From positions 57,851 through 121,850 of the forward strand of contig NZ_VJZZ01000018.1 in assembly GCF_009659535.1 (NCBI RefSeq): DNA of 64,000 nt. Direction: 5' to 3'. Positions 18,442 through 26,014 of this stretch are shown here, piece by piece (within the stretch, counting starts at the first letter, position 1; each line of letters begins with the position of its first letter). This DNA is from Aggregicoccus sp. 17bor-14 (GTDB lineage: Bacteria; Myxococcota; Myxococcia; Myxococcales; Myxococcaceae). The position numbers and the translations under genes were made by a program. The notes beneath the pieces were generated by a model. It saw only the letters and a list, made by a program, of their open reading frames with translations. It had not been told where the DNA came from and did not search any database.

Positions 18442-19728
18442 ATGGAGCCCACCTCCCCGCCCGAGGACTGGAAGCCGCAGCCCGCCCGCAGCGGTGCGGA
18501 CGTGCGCGCGCTCACGCTCAGCGCGGAGGAGGGCTTCCTCCTCTCGCGCCTCGACGGCGCCACCGCCGTGCGCCACCTGCCCGCCCTCACCGGGCTGAGC
18601 GGGGCGCAGGTGGGCACGCTGCTCGCGCGGCTCGTCGCCGCGGGCGCCGTGCAGCCTGTCGCCGTCCCCGCGGTGAGCCGCCCCACCCCGCTGCCCGCGG
18701 CGCCGCGCATCGCGCCGCTCGGCGGTGCGGCCTCCTCGGCCGTGCCCCGCATCGCGCCGGGCGTGACGGCAGTCCGCGCCGCTGCGGCGGTCCCCGCTCC
18801 TCCCGCGGGGGCTCACGCTGCAGCTGCGGAGCCGCCGAGCGCGCGGGACGCGGGCAGCAGCGAGGCCGGCGCGGAGGAGGCGAGCGCCGGGTCCGCGAGC
18901 GCGCACGATGCGAGCGCGCGCGATGCAGGCGCGGAGCACGCGAGTGCGCACGATGCAGGCGCGGAACACGCGAGTACCGAGGACGCCGGCACGGACGAGG
19001 CTGTCGCGGAGGAGGACGAGGTGCCGGACGCCTCGGGCACCCTGCGCCGGCTCTTCGAGGCCGAGCTGCACGCGCTCTCCGCGGACGAGCGCACGGCGCG
19101 GGCGCGCGGCGCGGTGGAGCCCGAGCTCAGCGCGCTGTGCTTCGACCCGCTGCCCGCGGTGGTGCGCGCGCTGCTGGAGAACCCGCGCGCAGGGCTCGTG
19201 CAGGCGCGCCTCATCGCGCGCCACCACGTCACCGCCGTGGGGCTCGAGGCCGTCGGGGGCCGCCCCGCCTTCGCCGCGGACACGGGCGTGCGGCGCTGGC
19301 TCGCGCGCAACCCGCATCTGCCGGTGGGGCTGCTGCGCCGCCTGTGGGGGATGCGGCGGCTGCTCGAGCAGTACAAGTTGATGGTGGATCGCGACATCCC
19401 CGAGCAGACGCGGCGCGGCGCGCGCGAGCTGCTGCGCACGCGCTTCGCCTCGGGGCCCGCCGAGGAGCGCGTGGAGCTCATCCTTCGCACCGAGGGGCGC
19501 GCGCTCGCGAGCCTCTCAGGCCTCCCGGTGGACGGGCGCACGGCGGCGCTGCTGTGCGGGCGCACGTACACCTCGGTGCTGCTGTTGCAGAACCTCGCGC
19601 GCTGGAGCGCCGCCCCGCCGCAGCTCATCGCGCACCTGCTGCGCCAGGAGCTGGTGCGCCGCCAGCCGCAGCTGCGCACCCAGCTGCAGCGCCACCCCAA
19701 CGCCCCGGCCGAGGCGCGGCGCGGCTGA
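18442..19728 (+). CDS. myxobacterial hypothetical with DUF4388-like N-terminus and Ala-rich linker
   Basis: 428 residues from ATG 18442. Residues about 20-70 (RALTLSAEEGFLLSRLDGAT) resemble the small winged-helix-like module seen before PATAN/DUF4388 regions of myxobacterial proteins. Then comes a low-complexity linker with imperfect repeats of AGAEHASAHD (about residues 130-195). The C-terminal 230 residues are helical and HEAT-like (LCFDPLPAVVRALLENPRAG; FASGPAEERVELILRTEG), a layout common in myxobacterial proteins of unknown function. No catalytic motif is visible. Confidence 0.7.
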   Translation: MEPTSPPEDWKPQPARSGADVRALTLSAEEGFLLSRLDGATAVRHLPALTGLSGAQVGTLLARLVAAGAVQPVAVPAVSRPTPLPAAPRIAPLGGAASSAVPRIAPGVTAVRAAAAVPAPPAGAHAAAAEPPSARDAGSSEAGAEEASAGSASAHDASARDAGAEHASAHDAGAEHASTEDAGTDEAVAEEDEVPDASGTLRRLFEAELHALSADERTARARGAVEPELSALCFDPLPAVVRALLENPRAGLVQARLIARHHVTAVGLEAVGGRPAFAADTGVRRWLARNPHLPVGLLRRLWGMRRLLEQYKLMVDRDIPEQTRRGARELLRTRFASGPAEERVELILRTEGRALASLSGLPVDGRTAALLCGRTYTSVLLLQNLARWSAAPPQLIAHLLRQELVRRQPQLRTQLQRHPNAPAEARRG

Positions 19729-20327
19729 GATCCTTCAGACGCGTGGAGCAGCCGGGGCGCTGTGGCGTCGTCACCCCGCGCGCTCGGGCTTCGCGAGACA
19801 CGCGAGAGTGGCGCGAGGGGCACGGCCTCGAGCAGGAGAGGCCGGGAGGGGACGGGGCTTCTCAAAGAGGGTGAAACCGTCCACGACGCGTGGACTGCTG
19901 TCTCGAAAGGGGACGCCCCTCCCGGGCGCGGACCGGCGCGCGATGCAAAAAGGTAAAATCCTATTTTACGTTTTTGCGCGACGCGGGCCGCCGCTCCCGA
20001 GGGGGGACACACTCAGAGTGAAGCGGAGCTCGGGGGCCAGAGACCTCCCACGTGGAATGGACGTTTCGCTCCACGCGAGGGCCCTCGGCAGGCAGCGCGG
20101 ACGGTGCGCAGAAGGAAGCGTCATTCCAGGCGACGGCCGCGAGGAAGACGCGAGGACTGCCAGCGTGTCACCCCTGAGCGCCGCGGAGCCGGCGACGCCC
20201 CACCGCGAGCGGCCGCAGCGCACCGTCACCCTTCCCGTCCTGACGCACCACGAGCAAGCTTCTTCCGCGTGAAGCAGCACAAGCATCGGGGCATCGCCAC
20301 CGGGTAGAGGCAATGGAGGAGGCGGGG
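19729..20327. other. 600-base gap with an AT-rich hairpin element
   Basis: No convincing gene is seen: the open frames here have poor third-position GC bias. The gap is centred on a strong palindrome (19945-19977) with further, weaker inverted similarity outside it. Examples are GACGGTTTC-like and GGACGTTTC-like stretches facing each other near 19870-19890 and 20053-20070. The whole 250-base region looks like an imperfect inverted repeat, perhaps a MITE-like or REP-like mobile remnant (inference). Confidence 0.45.
19945..19977. repeat. 15-bp inverted repeat, AT-rich hairpin
   Basis: GCAAAAAGGTAAAAT, a three-base loop CCT, then ATTTTACGTTTTTGC. The arms pair perfectly except for one G:G mismatch. 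Such AT-rich sequence is striking in this GC-rich genome. It could act as a rho-independent terminator in both directions or be the core of a small mobile repeat. Confidence 0.75.
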
Positions 20328-20576
20328 ATGAGCATCGCTTTCGAGGGGCGGCGGCACGAGGTGCTGCTGGGCAGCGATGTGGTGGATGACGGGATGTACC
20401 TCGAGCTGGCGGACGCGAGCGACCGTGTAGCCGGCGCGAGCCTGCTCGTATTCCGCTCGGACGCCGACGGCCGCATGACGTTCAGCGGGCGCTGCAAAGA
20501 CCTTCCGCTCGAAGCCGTGGAGTGGTTCCTCGCGGAGGCGAAGAGGCGATTGGTGGAGGCCGAGGACGCGCCGTAG
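20328..20576 (+). CDS. small hypothetical protein
   Basis: 82 residues from ATG 20328, preceded by GGAGGCGGGG; an in-frame ATG 15 bases upstream is less well placed. The sequence (MSIAFEGRRHEVLLGSDVVD...) is acidic, has a regular beta-then-helix pattern and ends in an amphipathic helix (AVEWFLAEAKRRLVEAE). There is no signal peptide or membrane segment. I do not recognise the family. Codon use fits real coding. It lies convergent to the beta-lactamase-like gene. Confidence 0.65.
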   Translation: MSIAFEGRRHEVLLGSDVVDDGMYLELADASDRVAGASLLVFRSDADGRMTFSGRCKDLPLEAVEWFLAEAKRRLVEAEDAP

Positions 20577-20605
20577 CGGCCCTGTGTCCGTGGGCGCGTC
20601 GCGAG

Positions 20606-21742
20606 CTATGGGCTCGGCGCAGCGCGCACGGGGGCACGGCGCGCTTCGACGGGCGGCGGCGGCTGCGCACCGAGCGCGCTCCACACCGCGGCGCCCACCT
20701 CGCGGAAGGCGGCCTCGGCCTCAGGGACCTGGTCGAAGTCGCGCGCGCAGGCGGCCACCACGACCGAGCGCCCGGGAGCGAGCGTGAAGAAGCCCACGTC
20801 GCAGGCGCGCTGGAACTGCGTACCCGTCTTGTGCGCCCAGGCCACCTGCGCAGGAAGCCCCGCCCGCACGCGCGCCGCGCCCGTGCGGCAGGCGCGCATC
20901 AGGGTCTGCATGCGCGCGCAGCTCCCGGCGCTCAGGCCCTCGCAGCGCGCGACCTGCGCGAGCAACCCGCCCACCTCGCGCAGCGGCGCCGTGTTCACAC
21001 CCGTGGCGTAGAAGGCCTCGAAGGCGCGCGGGAGCACCGTGGCATCCTGCGGCGGCGGGGCGCCCACGAGCTGCGCGAAGGCGCGGGCGCGCGCGTCGAG
21101 CGACTCGTGGCGCCCGAGCTCGCGCAGCTGCGCGCCGCTCAGGTGCGCCCCGCGCGGGTCCAGCCGCGCGTAGAGCTGCTGGCGCTCGGTGAGCAGCGAG
21201 CGCAGCGGGCCGAAGTGCAGCCCGCGGCACGCCACCTCCGAGTCCAGCCGGTCCTCGCCCACGCGGGTGATGAGCCGGTCCGCGGCGGTGTTGTCGCTGC
21301 GCACCAGCATCAGCTCGAGCAGCTGGCCCACGCTGCGCTCGGTGCCCACGTCCGCGGGGCCCAGCAGCCCCACGCCGTCGCGCACGTCCTGCGCCTCCAG
21401 GCGCAGCGGCTCGTCGAGCGAGAGCGCTCCCGCGTCCACCTCGCGCAGCACCGCGAGCGCGACCACCAGCTTGAGCGTGGAGGAAAGATAGGCCGGGGCC
21501 TCGGCGTCGTAGCCGTAGGACTCGCCGGAGGCCACGTCCTGCACCCAGACCTGCAGCGCTCCGCGGTGCGCCAGGTCGATGCCGCGCACGCGCTCGGCGA
21601 GCGCGGCGGTCCACGGCGCCGCCGCGGATGGCGACGCCGCTGACGGCAGCGCCCCCGCCGGCTGCGCGCCTGCGCGGGCGCCGAAGCTCAGCGCGAGCAG
21701 CAGGAGCGCAGCAGTGGGGGCGCGTACGGACGCCGGGCTCAC
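20606..21742 (-). CDS. class A beta-lactamase-like serine hydrolase, secreted
   Basis: 378 residues from GTG 21742, giving a clean signal peptide (APTAALLLLALSFGARAGAQ). The serine-hydrolase motifs are present in order: SxxK as Ser88-Thr-Leu-Lys91, SDN in LMLVRSDNTAADRLI, and KTG in VAWAHKTGTQF. The ExxLN omega-loop glutamate of true class A enzymes is not obvious, so beta-lactam hydrolysis is uncertain. It may be a peptidoglycan-related or esterase-type relative. A GTG at 21769, overlapping the upstream lipoprotein gene by 11 bases, is an alternative start. The two genes are probably cotranscribed. Confidence 0.75.
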   Translation of the reverse strand: MSPASVRAPTAALLLLALSFGARAGAQPAGALPSAASPSAAAPWTAALAERVRGIDLAHRGALQVWVQDVASGESYGYDAEAPAYLSSTLKLVVALAVLREVDAGALSLDEPLRLEAQDVRDGVGLLGPADVGTERSVGQLLELMLVRSDNTAADRLITRVGEDRLDSEVACRGLHFGPLRSLLTERQQLYARLDPRGAHLSGAQLRELGRHESLDARARAFAQLVGAPPPQDATVLPRAFEAFYATGVNTAPLREVGGLLAQVARCEGLSAGSCARMQTLMRACRTGAARVRAGLPAQVAWAHKTGTQFQRACDVGFFTLAPGRSVVVAACARDFDQVPEAEAAFREVGAAVWSALGAQPPPPVEARRAPVRAAPSP

Positions 21743-21758
21743 GCGACGGCGGGTCAGA

Positions 21759-22511
21759 CTACCCCCCACCGCCCGCCGAGGCGCCGGAGCCGCCCGTGGC
21801 GGGGGCCGGCGTGGTCTGCGCGCCCGAGGAGGCGGAGGACGTGTCCGAGCTGCTCGTGTCGGAGGCGCTCATGCCGCTCGCGCTGGAGCTCGTGTCGGAG
21901 GGCGTCGTCGCCGCCGCAGCGCCCGAGCCACCCGTGCCCGAGCTGTCCTTCGGCGGGCAGGGCGTCGCCGTGCCCGAGCCACCCGTCGCGCTGTCGCTGG
22001 TGCCCATGGAGCCCGTCGTCGAGCCCATCGAGCCCGTGGAGCCCGAGGTGCTCATCGACCCGGTCGCCCCGGTGGCGCTCCCCGCGGCCGAGCCGCCGGT
22101 GCCAGCGGTGCTGTCGGTCTGGCCGGGGCTGCGCATCGTGCCCGTGCCGCCGGTCGCGCTCGAGCCCGCGTTGCCGGAGCCGCCGGTCGAGGTCTCACCC
22201 GTGGTCATCGTGCCCGTGCCACCGGTCGCGCTCCCCGCGCCCGAGGTGCCCGGGTGGTTCGGGTCGACGTTGTTGTCCGGCGGCGCGCTGGTGGTGGGGT
22301 CCGCGGTGGTGCCCGGCGCGTTGGCGCCGCCCGACGGATTCTCCGAGCCACCGGTGCCCGGCGCGGGCGTGCCCGTGCTGGACGGAGGCGTCTGCTGCTG
22401 GCCGGTGCTGCTACCGGTGCTCCCCGTGGACGTCCCCTCGCTGGCGGACTTGTGAGCGCAGGCTGATCCCAACAGCAAGATGCCGGCGCACAGGCCGATG
22501 AGTCGCTTCAT
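21759..22511 (-). CDS. Ser/Thr/Gly-repeat lipoprotein
   Basis: 250 residues. The ATG follows a perfect AAAGGAG. Signal and lipobox: MKRLIGLCAGILLLGSAC. Everything after the Cys is low complexity, dominated by Gly, Ser, Thr, Ala and Pro with recurring SATGGTGTM, GSTGSMGSTTGSMG and SDTSSS units, and no predicted folded domain. This would be an extended, unstructured stalk on the outer membrane or periplasmic face. Such stalks can be glycosylated or act as spacers. It precedes, and may be coupled to, the beta-lactamase-like gene. Confidence 0.8.
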   Translation of the reverse strand: MKRLIGLCAGILLLGSACAHKSASEGTSTGSTGSSTGQQQTPPSSTGTPAPGTGGSENPSGGANAPGTTADPTTSAPPDNNVDPNHPGTSGAGSATGGTGTMTTGETSTGGSGNAGSSATGGTGTMRSPGQTDSTAGTGGSAAGSATGATGSMSTSGSTGSMGSTTGSMGTSDSATGGSGTATPCPPKDSSGTGGSGAAAATTPSDTSSSASGMSASDTSSSDTSSASSGAQTTPAPATGGSGASAGGGG

Positions 22512-22799
22512 GGCGGTCTCCTTTGTTCGAGCAAGCTCGACTCGTAGAAAGGTGGGACCTGTCCGCCGCCGTGCAATTCAGGGGGGTATCGGCCCCCTGG
22601 CCGCAGTGCCCTCGTGCGGCCGTGCGCGCGCGCGCCCGCCTGTGCTAATCAGAGCCCCTCCCTGCACGCCCTTTCCGCAGGGGGACGGGCCCCGGAGAGG
22701 GCCCCCGGACGGCGCGGATGCCGCAGTGCGGCGCGAACCCCTCCCCGGACCCGATACGTGGGGCCGGGCGCTGACGTTGAAGGAGTGTCGAGCCTAGGG

Positions 22800-23486
22800 A
22801 TGCGCCAGCACCTATGGCATGCGCGAGGTCCAGGAAGGTACGAAGGTGCGGTCGTGCACGATGCGCTGAGCGTGGACTTTCTGGACGCGGCCGCGGTGCA
22901 CGGTGAGGAGCGCGCGGAGTTGGACGAGGCGGAGGCCACACGGCGGGCGCTGGAGGGGGAGCGCGAGGCGTGGGATTTCCTCATCGCGCGCCACCAACAC
23001 CGGGTGGTGGTGTCCCTGCTCGCGCGGGGGGTTCGTATGGACCGGGCGAAGGAGCTGGCGCAGGAGACCTGGGCGAGGCTGGTGCAGCAGCAGCGTCGCG
23101 GGCAGCTCACGGACCTGAAGCTGCCGAGCCTGGCCCTCACGCAAGCCGCCTACCTGGCACTCGACGATGCACGGCGCACGCGCCGTGAGCACCTGGCAGG
23201 GGACGTGGACTCCCTGCCCGAACGTGAACAACCGGTGGACCCCGCCGTCTCGGCAGAGCGGCGGCTGCTCACCGAGGAGCAGCTGGCGCGCGCGCACGCT
23301 GCCCTGAAGCAATGCTCCCCCGGCGCCCAGCGGGTGTTCCGCCTGGTGTACGAGGGCCCAGACCTACCGCACGCGGAGGTGGCCGAGCGCGTCGGCCTCT
23401 CCACCCAGCGCGTGCGCCAGATTCTGTGCGAGGTGCGCAAGAAGCTGCGCTCCGCACTCGAGGACGAGAACGATGAAGAGCTGTGA
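22800..23486 (+). CDS. sigma-70 family (ECF-like) RNA polymerase sigma factor
   Basis: 228 residues from ATG 22800; a GTG at 22854 with GAAGG seven bases upstream would give 210 residues and is about as likely. Region 2 is seen as WDFLIARHQHRVVVSLLARG and AKELAQETWARLVQQQ. Region 4 is LPHAEVAERVGLSTQRVRQI, a clear helix-turn-helix. It should direct RNA polymerase to a specific regulon under control of the overlapping anti-sigma gene, which begins 14 bases before its stop. Confidence 0.8.
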   Translation: MRQHLWHARGPGRYEGAVVHDALSVDFLDAAAVHGEERAELDEAEATRRALEGEREAWDFLIARHQHRVVVSLLARGVRMDRAKELAQETWARLVQQQRRGQLTDLKLPSLALTQAAYLALDDARRTRREHLAGDVDSLPEREQPVDPAVSAERRLLTEEQLARAHAALKQCSPGAQRVFRLVYEGPDLPHAEVAERVGLSTQRVRQILCEVRKKLRSALEDENDEEL

Positions 23487-24054
23487 TCGCCATTTCACCC
23501 GCGACGACGCCGAGGCGTACGTGCTGGGTGCGCTCGAGCCGGCCCGGGCGGCCGCGCTCGAGGAGCACGTGGCCGCGTGCGACGCCTGCGCCCGCCTGCT
23601 GCAGGTGGAGGCCCTGCTGGAGGAGGACCTGCGGCAGGTCGCCGCCTCGAGCCCCGGCATGGGCGGCAAGCTGCTGAGGCTGCCCGCTGCGCGGCTCGCG
23701 CGCCGCGTGCTCGCCCCGGTGGGCGCGCTGGCCGCGGCCGCCGCGCTCGCCTTCCTCGCGGTGCGCCACGAGGCCCCCGCGCCGCTGCCCACGCCCGAGG
23801 TGGCGCGGCGCGCGCCCATCACCGAGCTGCCGCAGGTGGAGCCGCGCGGCCTGCCCGGGCTCGCGAGCAACGTCCCCGCGCGCGTCGTCTCCTGCCCGGA
23901 CCTCGCCACGCGCGCCTCCTGCCTCGCGAGCGCGAGCGCCCAGGGCCTGCTGGTGCAGGACCCCACCTCCGCGGGTGCCGCCGTGCCCCGCTACGAAGCC
24001 CGCGTGGCGGTGCCCCAGGGCGCGCTCACGTCGATGCGTCCCTTCCCCCTGTGA
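23473..24054 (+). CDS. zinc-binding anti-sigma factor, membrane anchored
   Basis: 193 residues. The N-terminal zinc anti-sigma motif is HFTRDDAEAYVLGALEPARA followed by HVAACDAC (HxxxCxxC), at about residues 7-42. A membrane helix (VLAPVGALAAAAALAFLAV) lies at about residues 79-97. The periplasmic tail of about 95 residues has three Cys (VSCPDLATRASCLAS). It overlaps the sigma gene by 14 bases and is followed with a four-base overlap by a secreted protein gene. It probably holds the sigma factor at the membrane until a signal arrives. Confidence 0.8.
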   Translation: MKSCDRHFTRDDAEAYVLGALEPARAAALEEHVAACDACARLLQVEALLEEDLRQVAASSPGMGGKLLRLPAARLARRVLAPVGALAAAAALAFLAVRHEAPAPLPTPEVARRAPITELPQVEPRGLPGLASNVPARVVSCPDLATRASCLASASAQGLLVQDPTSAGAAVPRYEARVAVPQGALTSMRPFPL

Positions 24055-25364
24055 GCCCCGGGATGCGCCCAGGCCAGCCCCTCCACCGCGCCGCCGCCGC
24101 CGCAGCAGGGTCCCTGCTCCTCGCGCTCGCGCTGGGGGTGTGCGGCGTGGCCCGGGCGCAGGGCGGTGGGCCCGTGCCCGCAGACCCGCGCGCGCAGCAG
24201 AAGCCGCTCTACCAGCCGGCGGCCGCGCAGGCGCCGGCGCAGCAGCAGCAGCAGCAGCAGCCTCCGGAGACGGTGGAGGAGGTGCCCACGCCCTCGAGCA
24301 AGGTGGCGGTGATGCCGCCGGGCTGGTTCCTCGCGGGGCTCGCGCCGCACCACTACGAGGTCACGCTGGATGCGCAGTCCGCGTGCGAGGGCTCGCGCGC
24401 GGCGCACGTGCGCAGCAAGGTGGACCAGCCCGCGGGCTACGGCACCTTCATGCAGATCTTCCGCGCGGACGACTACCGCGGCAAGCGCGTGCGCTACAGC
24501 GCCGTGGTGCGCACGAAGAACGTGCAGGGCTGGGCGGGGCTGTTCATGCGCGTGGACGGGCGGGACGCGGCGCACCCGCTCGCCTTCGACAACATGCAGA
24601 CGCGCGCGCTCGTCGGCGACACGCCCTGCCAGCGCCACGAGGTGGTGCTGGACGTGCCGCGCCAGGCGAACTTCATCGCGCTGGGGCTGATGCTCTCGGG
24701 CACCGGGGACGCGTGGGTGGGCGGCGTGCGCTTCGACGTGGTGGACTCGAGCGTGGCCAGCACGGACCTGCTGGGCGGGGTGCTGGGCTCGGGCGCCTTC
24801 GTGGTGGACGGTCCCGCGAACCTCGGCTTCCAGCCGGACGTGACCGAGGACCAGGCCACGGGGCGCGTGGGCGGCGTGTGGTTCAACCGCGTGCGCGTGG
24901 AGAACGGGCAGCGCGGCGCGCGGCTGAAGGACGGCGTGTGGCACGGCGTGTTCACCGACATGAAGGTGAACGGGCGCACCGTGGAGGGCACCTTCGACAA
25001 GCGCGAGGGCCGCTTCACGGTGAGCCGCGAGGGCCAGGTGACGCGCGTGCTGGGCACCTGGGGCAAGTACCCGGTGGACATCCGCATGGGCCCGGATCGG
25101 CTGGACATGCGCTGGGGCGAGCGCGAGCGCACCCTCACCCGCACGAAGACCGAGACGGTGGACCCCAACTGCGTGCGCTACGTGCGCAGCGACGGCGGGC
25201 TCTCGCGCATCGACCAGCTGGACGTGTGCGGCGAGGCGCTGGTGCCGGTGCCGCCCGTGGCCCAGCTCGTCATCGCGCTGCTGGCCAACGGCTTCGAGCG
25301 CCCCGCGCGCGTGGACTCCATCTTCGCGCCCAACGTCGGCGAGCCGCACCAGGAGCGCCGCTAG
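24051..25364 (+). CDS. secreted protein with a CBM-like domain found in AraC-type regulators
   Basis: 437 residues from GTG 24051, which overlaps the anti-sigma stop; ATG 24063 is an alternative. After a signal peptide (AAAAAAGSLLLALALGVCGVARA) there is a poly-Gln stretch from seven CAG repeats near 24240. A beta-sandwich domain follows (about 85-240; GTFMQIFRADDYRGKRVRYS, VQGWAGLFMRVDG, LAFDNMQTRAL), the same pattern seen C-terminal to many AraC-type regulators. The last 190 residues (VGGVWFNRVRVENGQRGARL onward) look like a myxobacterial-specific beta domain. Its presence in the sigma operon suggests it is either the sensor or a target of the envelope response. Confidence 0.75.
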   Translation: MSPGMRPGQPLHRAAAAAAGSLLLALALGVCGVARAQGGGPVPADPRAQQKPLYQPAAAQAPAQQQQQQQPPETVEEVPTPSSKVAVMPPGWFLAGLAPHHYEVTLDAQSACEGSRAAHVRSKVDQPAGYGTFMQIFRADDYRGKRVRYSAVVRTKNVQGWAGLFMRVDGRDAAHPLAFDNMQTRALVGDTPCQRHEVVLDVPRQANFIALGLMLSGTGDAWVGGVRFDVVDSSVASTDLLGGVLGSGAFVVDGPANLGFQPDVTEDQATGRVGGVWFNRVRVENGQRGARLKDGVWHGVFTDMKVNGRTVEGTFDKREGRFTVSREGQVTRVLGTWGKYPVDIRMGPDRLDMRWGERERTLTRTKTETVDPNCVRYVRSDGGLSRIDQLDVCGEALVPVPPVAQLVIALLANGFERPARVDSIFAPNVGEPHQERR

Positions 25365-25379
25365 GCGCGCGCTGGGGGG

Positions 25380-25419
25380 GCGCCCCGTGGGGCGCTCTGT
25401 CAATGGGGCACTCTGCCCC
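25380..25419 (+). terminator. tandem stem-loops after the sigma operon
   Basis: Two perfect hairpins lie right after the stop at 25364. The first is GCGCCCC-GT-GGGGCGC (25380-25395). The second is GGGGCA-CTC-TGCCCC (25405-25419). There is no U-tract, as is usual in high-GC genomes, so a terminator role is an inference from position. Confidence 0.5.
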
Positions 25420-25465
25420 CTCCCCTTTCGCCTGAGATTCCGGCCACTTGCGCCCCTCGGGGGCC

Positions 25466-25481
25466 TGGCACGGCGGGTGCT
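25466..25481 (+). promoter_or_regulatory. candidate sigma-54 (-24/-12) promoter
   Basis: TGGCACGGCGGGTGCT matches the sigma-54 consensus TGGCACG-N4-TTGCW with one change, and has the required ten bases between the GG and GC pairs. The predicted transcription start near 25492 leaves a leader of about 50 bases before the small gene at 25541. An NtrC-type activator gene lies 2 kb downstream. Confidence 0.5.
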
Positions 25482-25540
25482 CATGTCCCCGGCAGCCGGT
25501 GCCCGCATCCCCGCGGGCCCGCCCTCCCTGGAGAAGCCCC

Positions 25541-25726
25541 ATGAAGCGCACCCCCGTTCTCGCCGCCGTCGCCGCCTCCCTCCTCTCCCTGACCGCGCTC
25601 GCCGCGGAGCCGGCCGCCACCACCCCGGCCGCCAAGCCCGCCGCGACCAAGACGCACAAGAAGAGCGCGAAGCACGCCGCCAAGCCGGCCCCCTCGGCCG
25701 ACAAGGCCGCGGCGCCCGCGAAGTAG
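25541..25726 (+). CDS. small secreted Lys/Ala/Pro-rich protein
   Basis: 61 residues with GGAG ten bases before the ATG. The signal peptide is MKRTPVLAAVAASLLSLTALA. The mature part is about 40 residues of Ala, Lys, Pro and Thr (TKTHKKSAKHAAKPAPS), unstructured and strongly basic, similar in style to acid-shock-type peptides but not clearly homologous. A candidate sigma-54 promoter lies 75 bases upstream. Confidence 0.65.
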   Translation: MKRTPVLAAVAASLLSLTALAAEPAATTPAAKPAATKTHKKSAKHAAKPAPSADKAAAPAK

Positions 25727-26014
25727 TCGGGTGACGCGGGTGGGGGTGTCCCTCCCCCCCCGCCCCGCTGCCTCGCTGAAGAGCGCAGCGGGAGCAGTCC
25801 TCGCTGTCAGGGCGGCGCGCGCCCTCCCGCCTCCCCCTCCCCGGGAGGGCCGCGCACCCCGCTTCTCCTTTGTGGGTCCCCGTCTCTCTCTTGCCCCGGG
25901 GGCCCTCGCGAGCGGGAGGGAGCTGCGCCCTTCTCCCTCCCGCTTGCACCTTCGCCCGCGCGCGCCCACTCTGGACGCCTCCCCGCTGCGCCGCGTCCCA
26001 AGGAGCCCCGAGCG

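Noticed and set aside
19808..20272. Open frames around the AT-rich hairpin that contain KILFY/KIGFY-like peptides on both strands
   Set aside because: The similar peptides simply reflect the inverted repeat; codon bias is poor and no start signal is convincing.
24238..24262. CAG repeat as a possible mobile or CRISPR-like feature
   Set aside because: It is a short in-frame poly-Gln tract inside the secreted protein gene; no spacers or direct repeats.
23991..25949. 652-residue minus-strand frame
   Set aside because: Shadow of the secreted CBM-like gene; His/Arg/Ala-rich with no family features.
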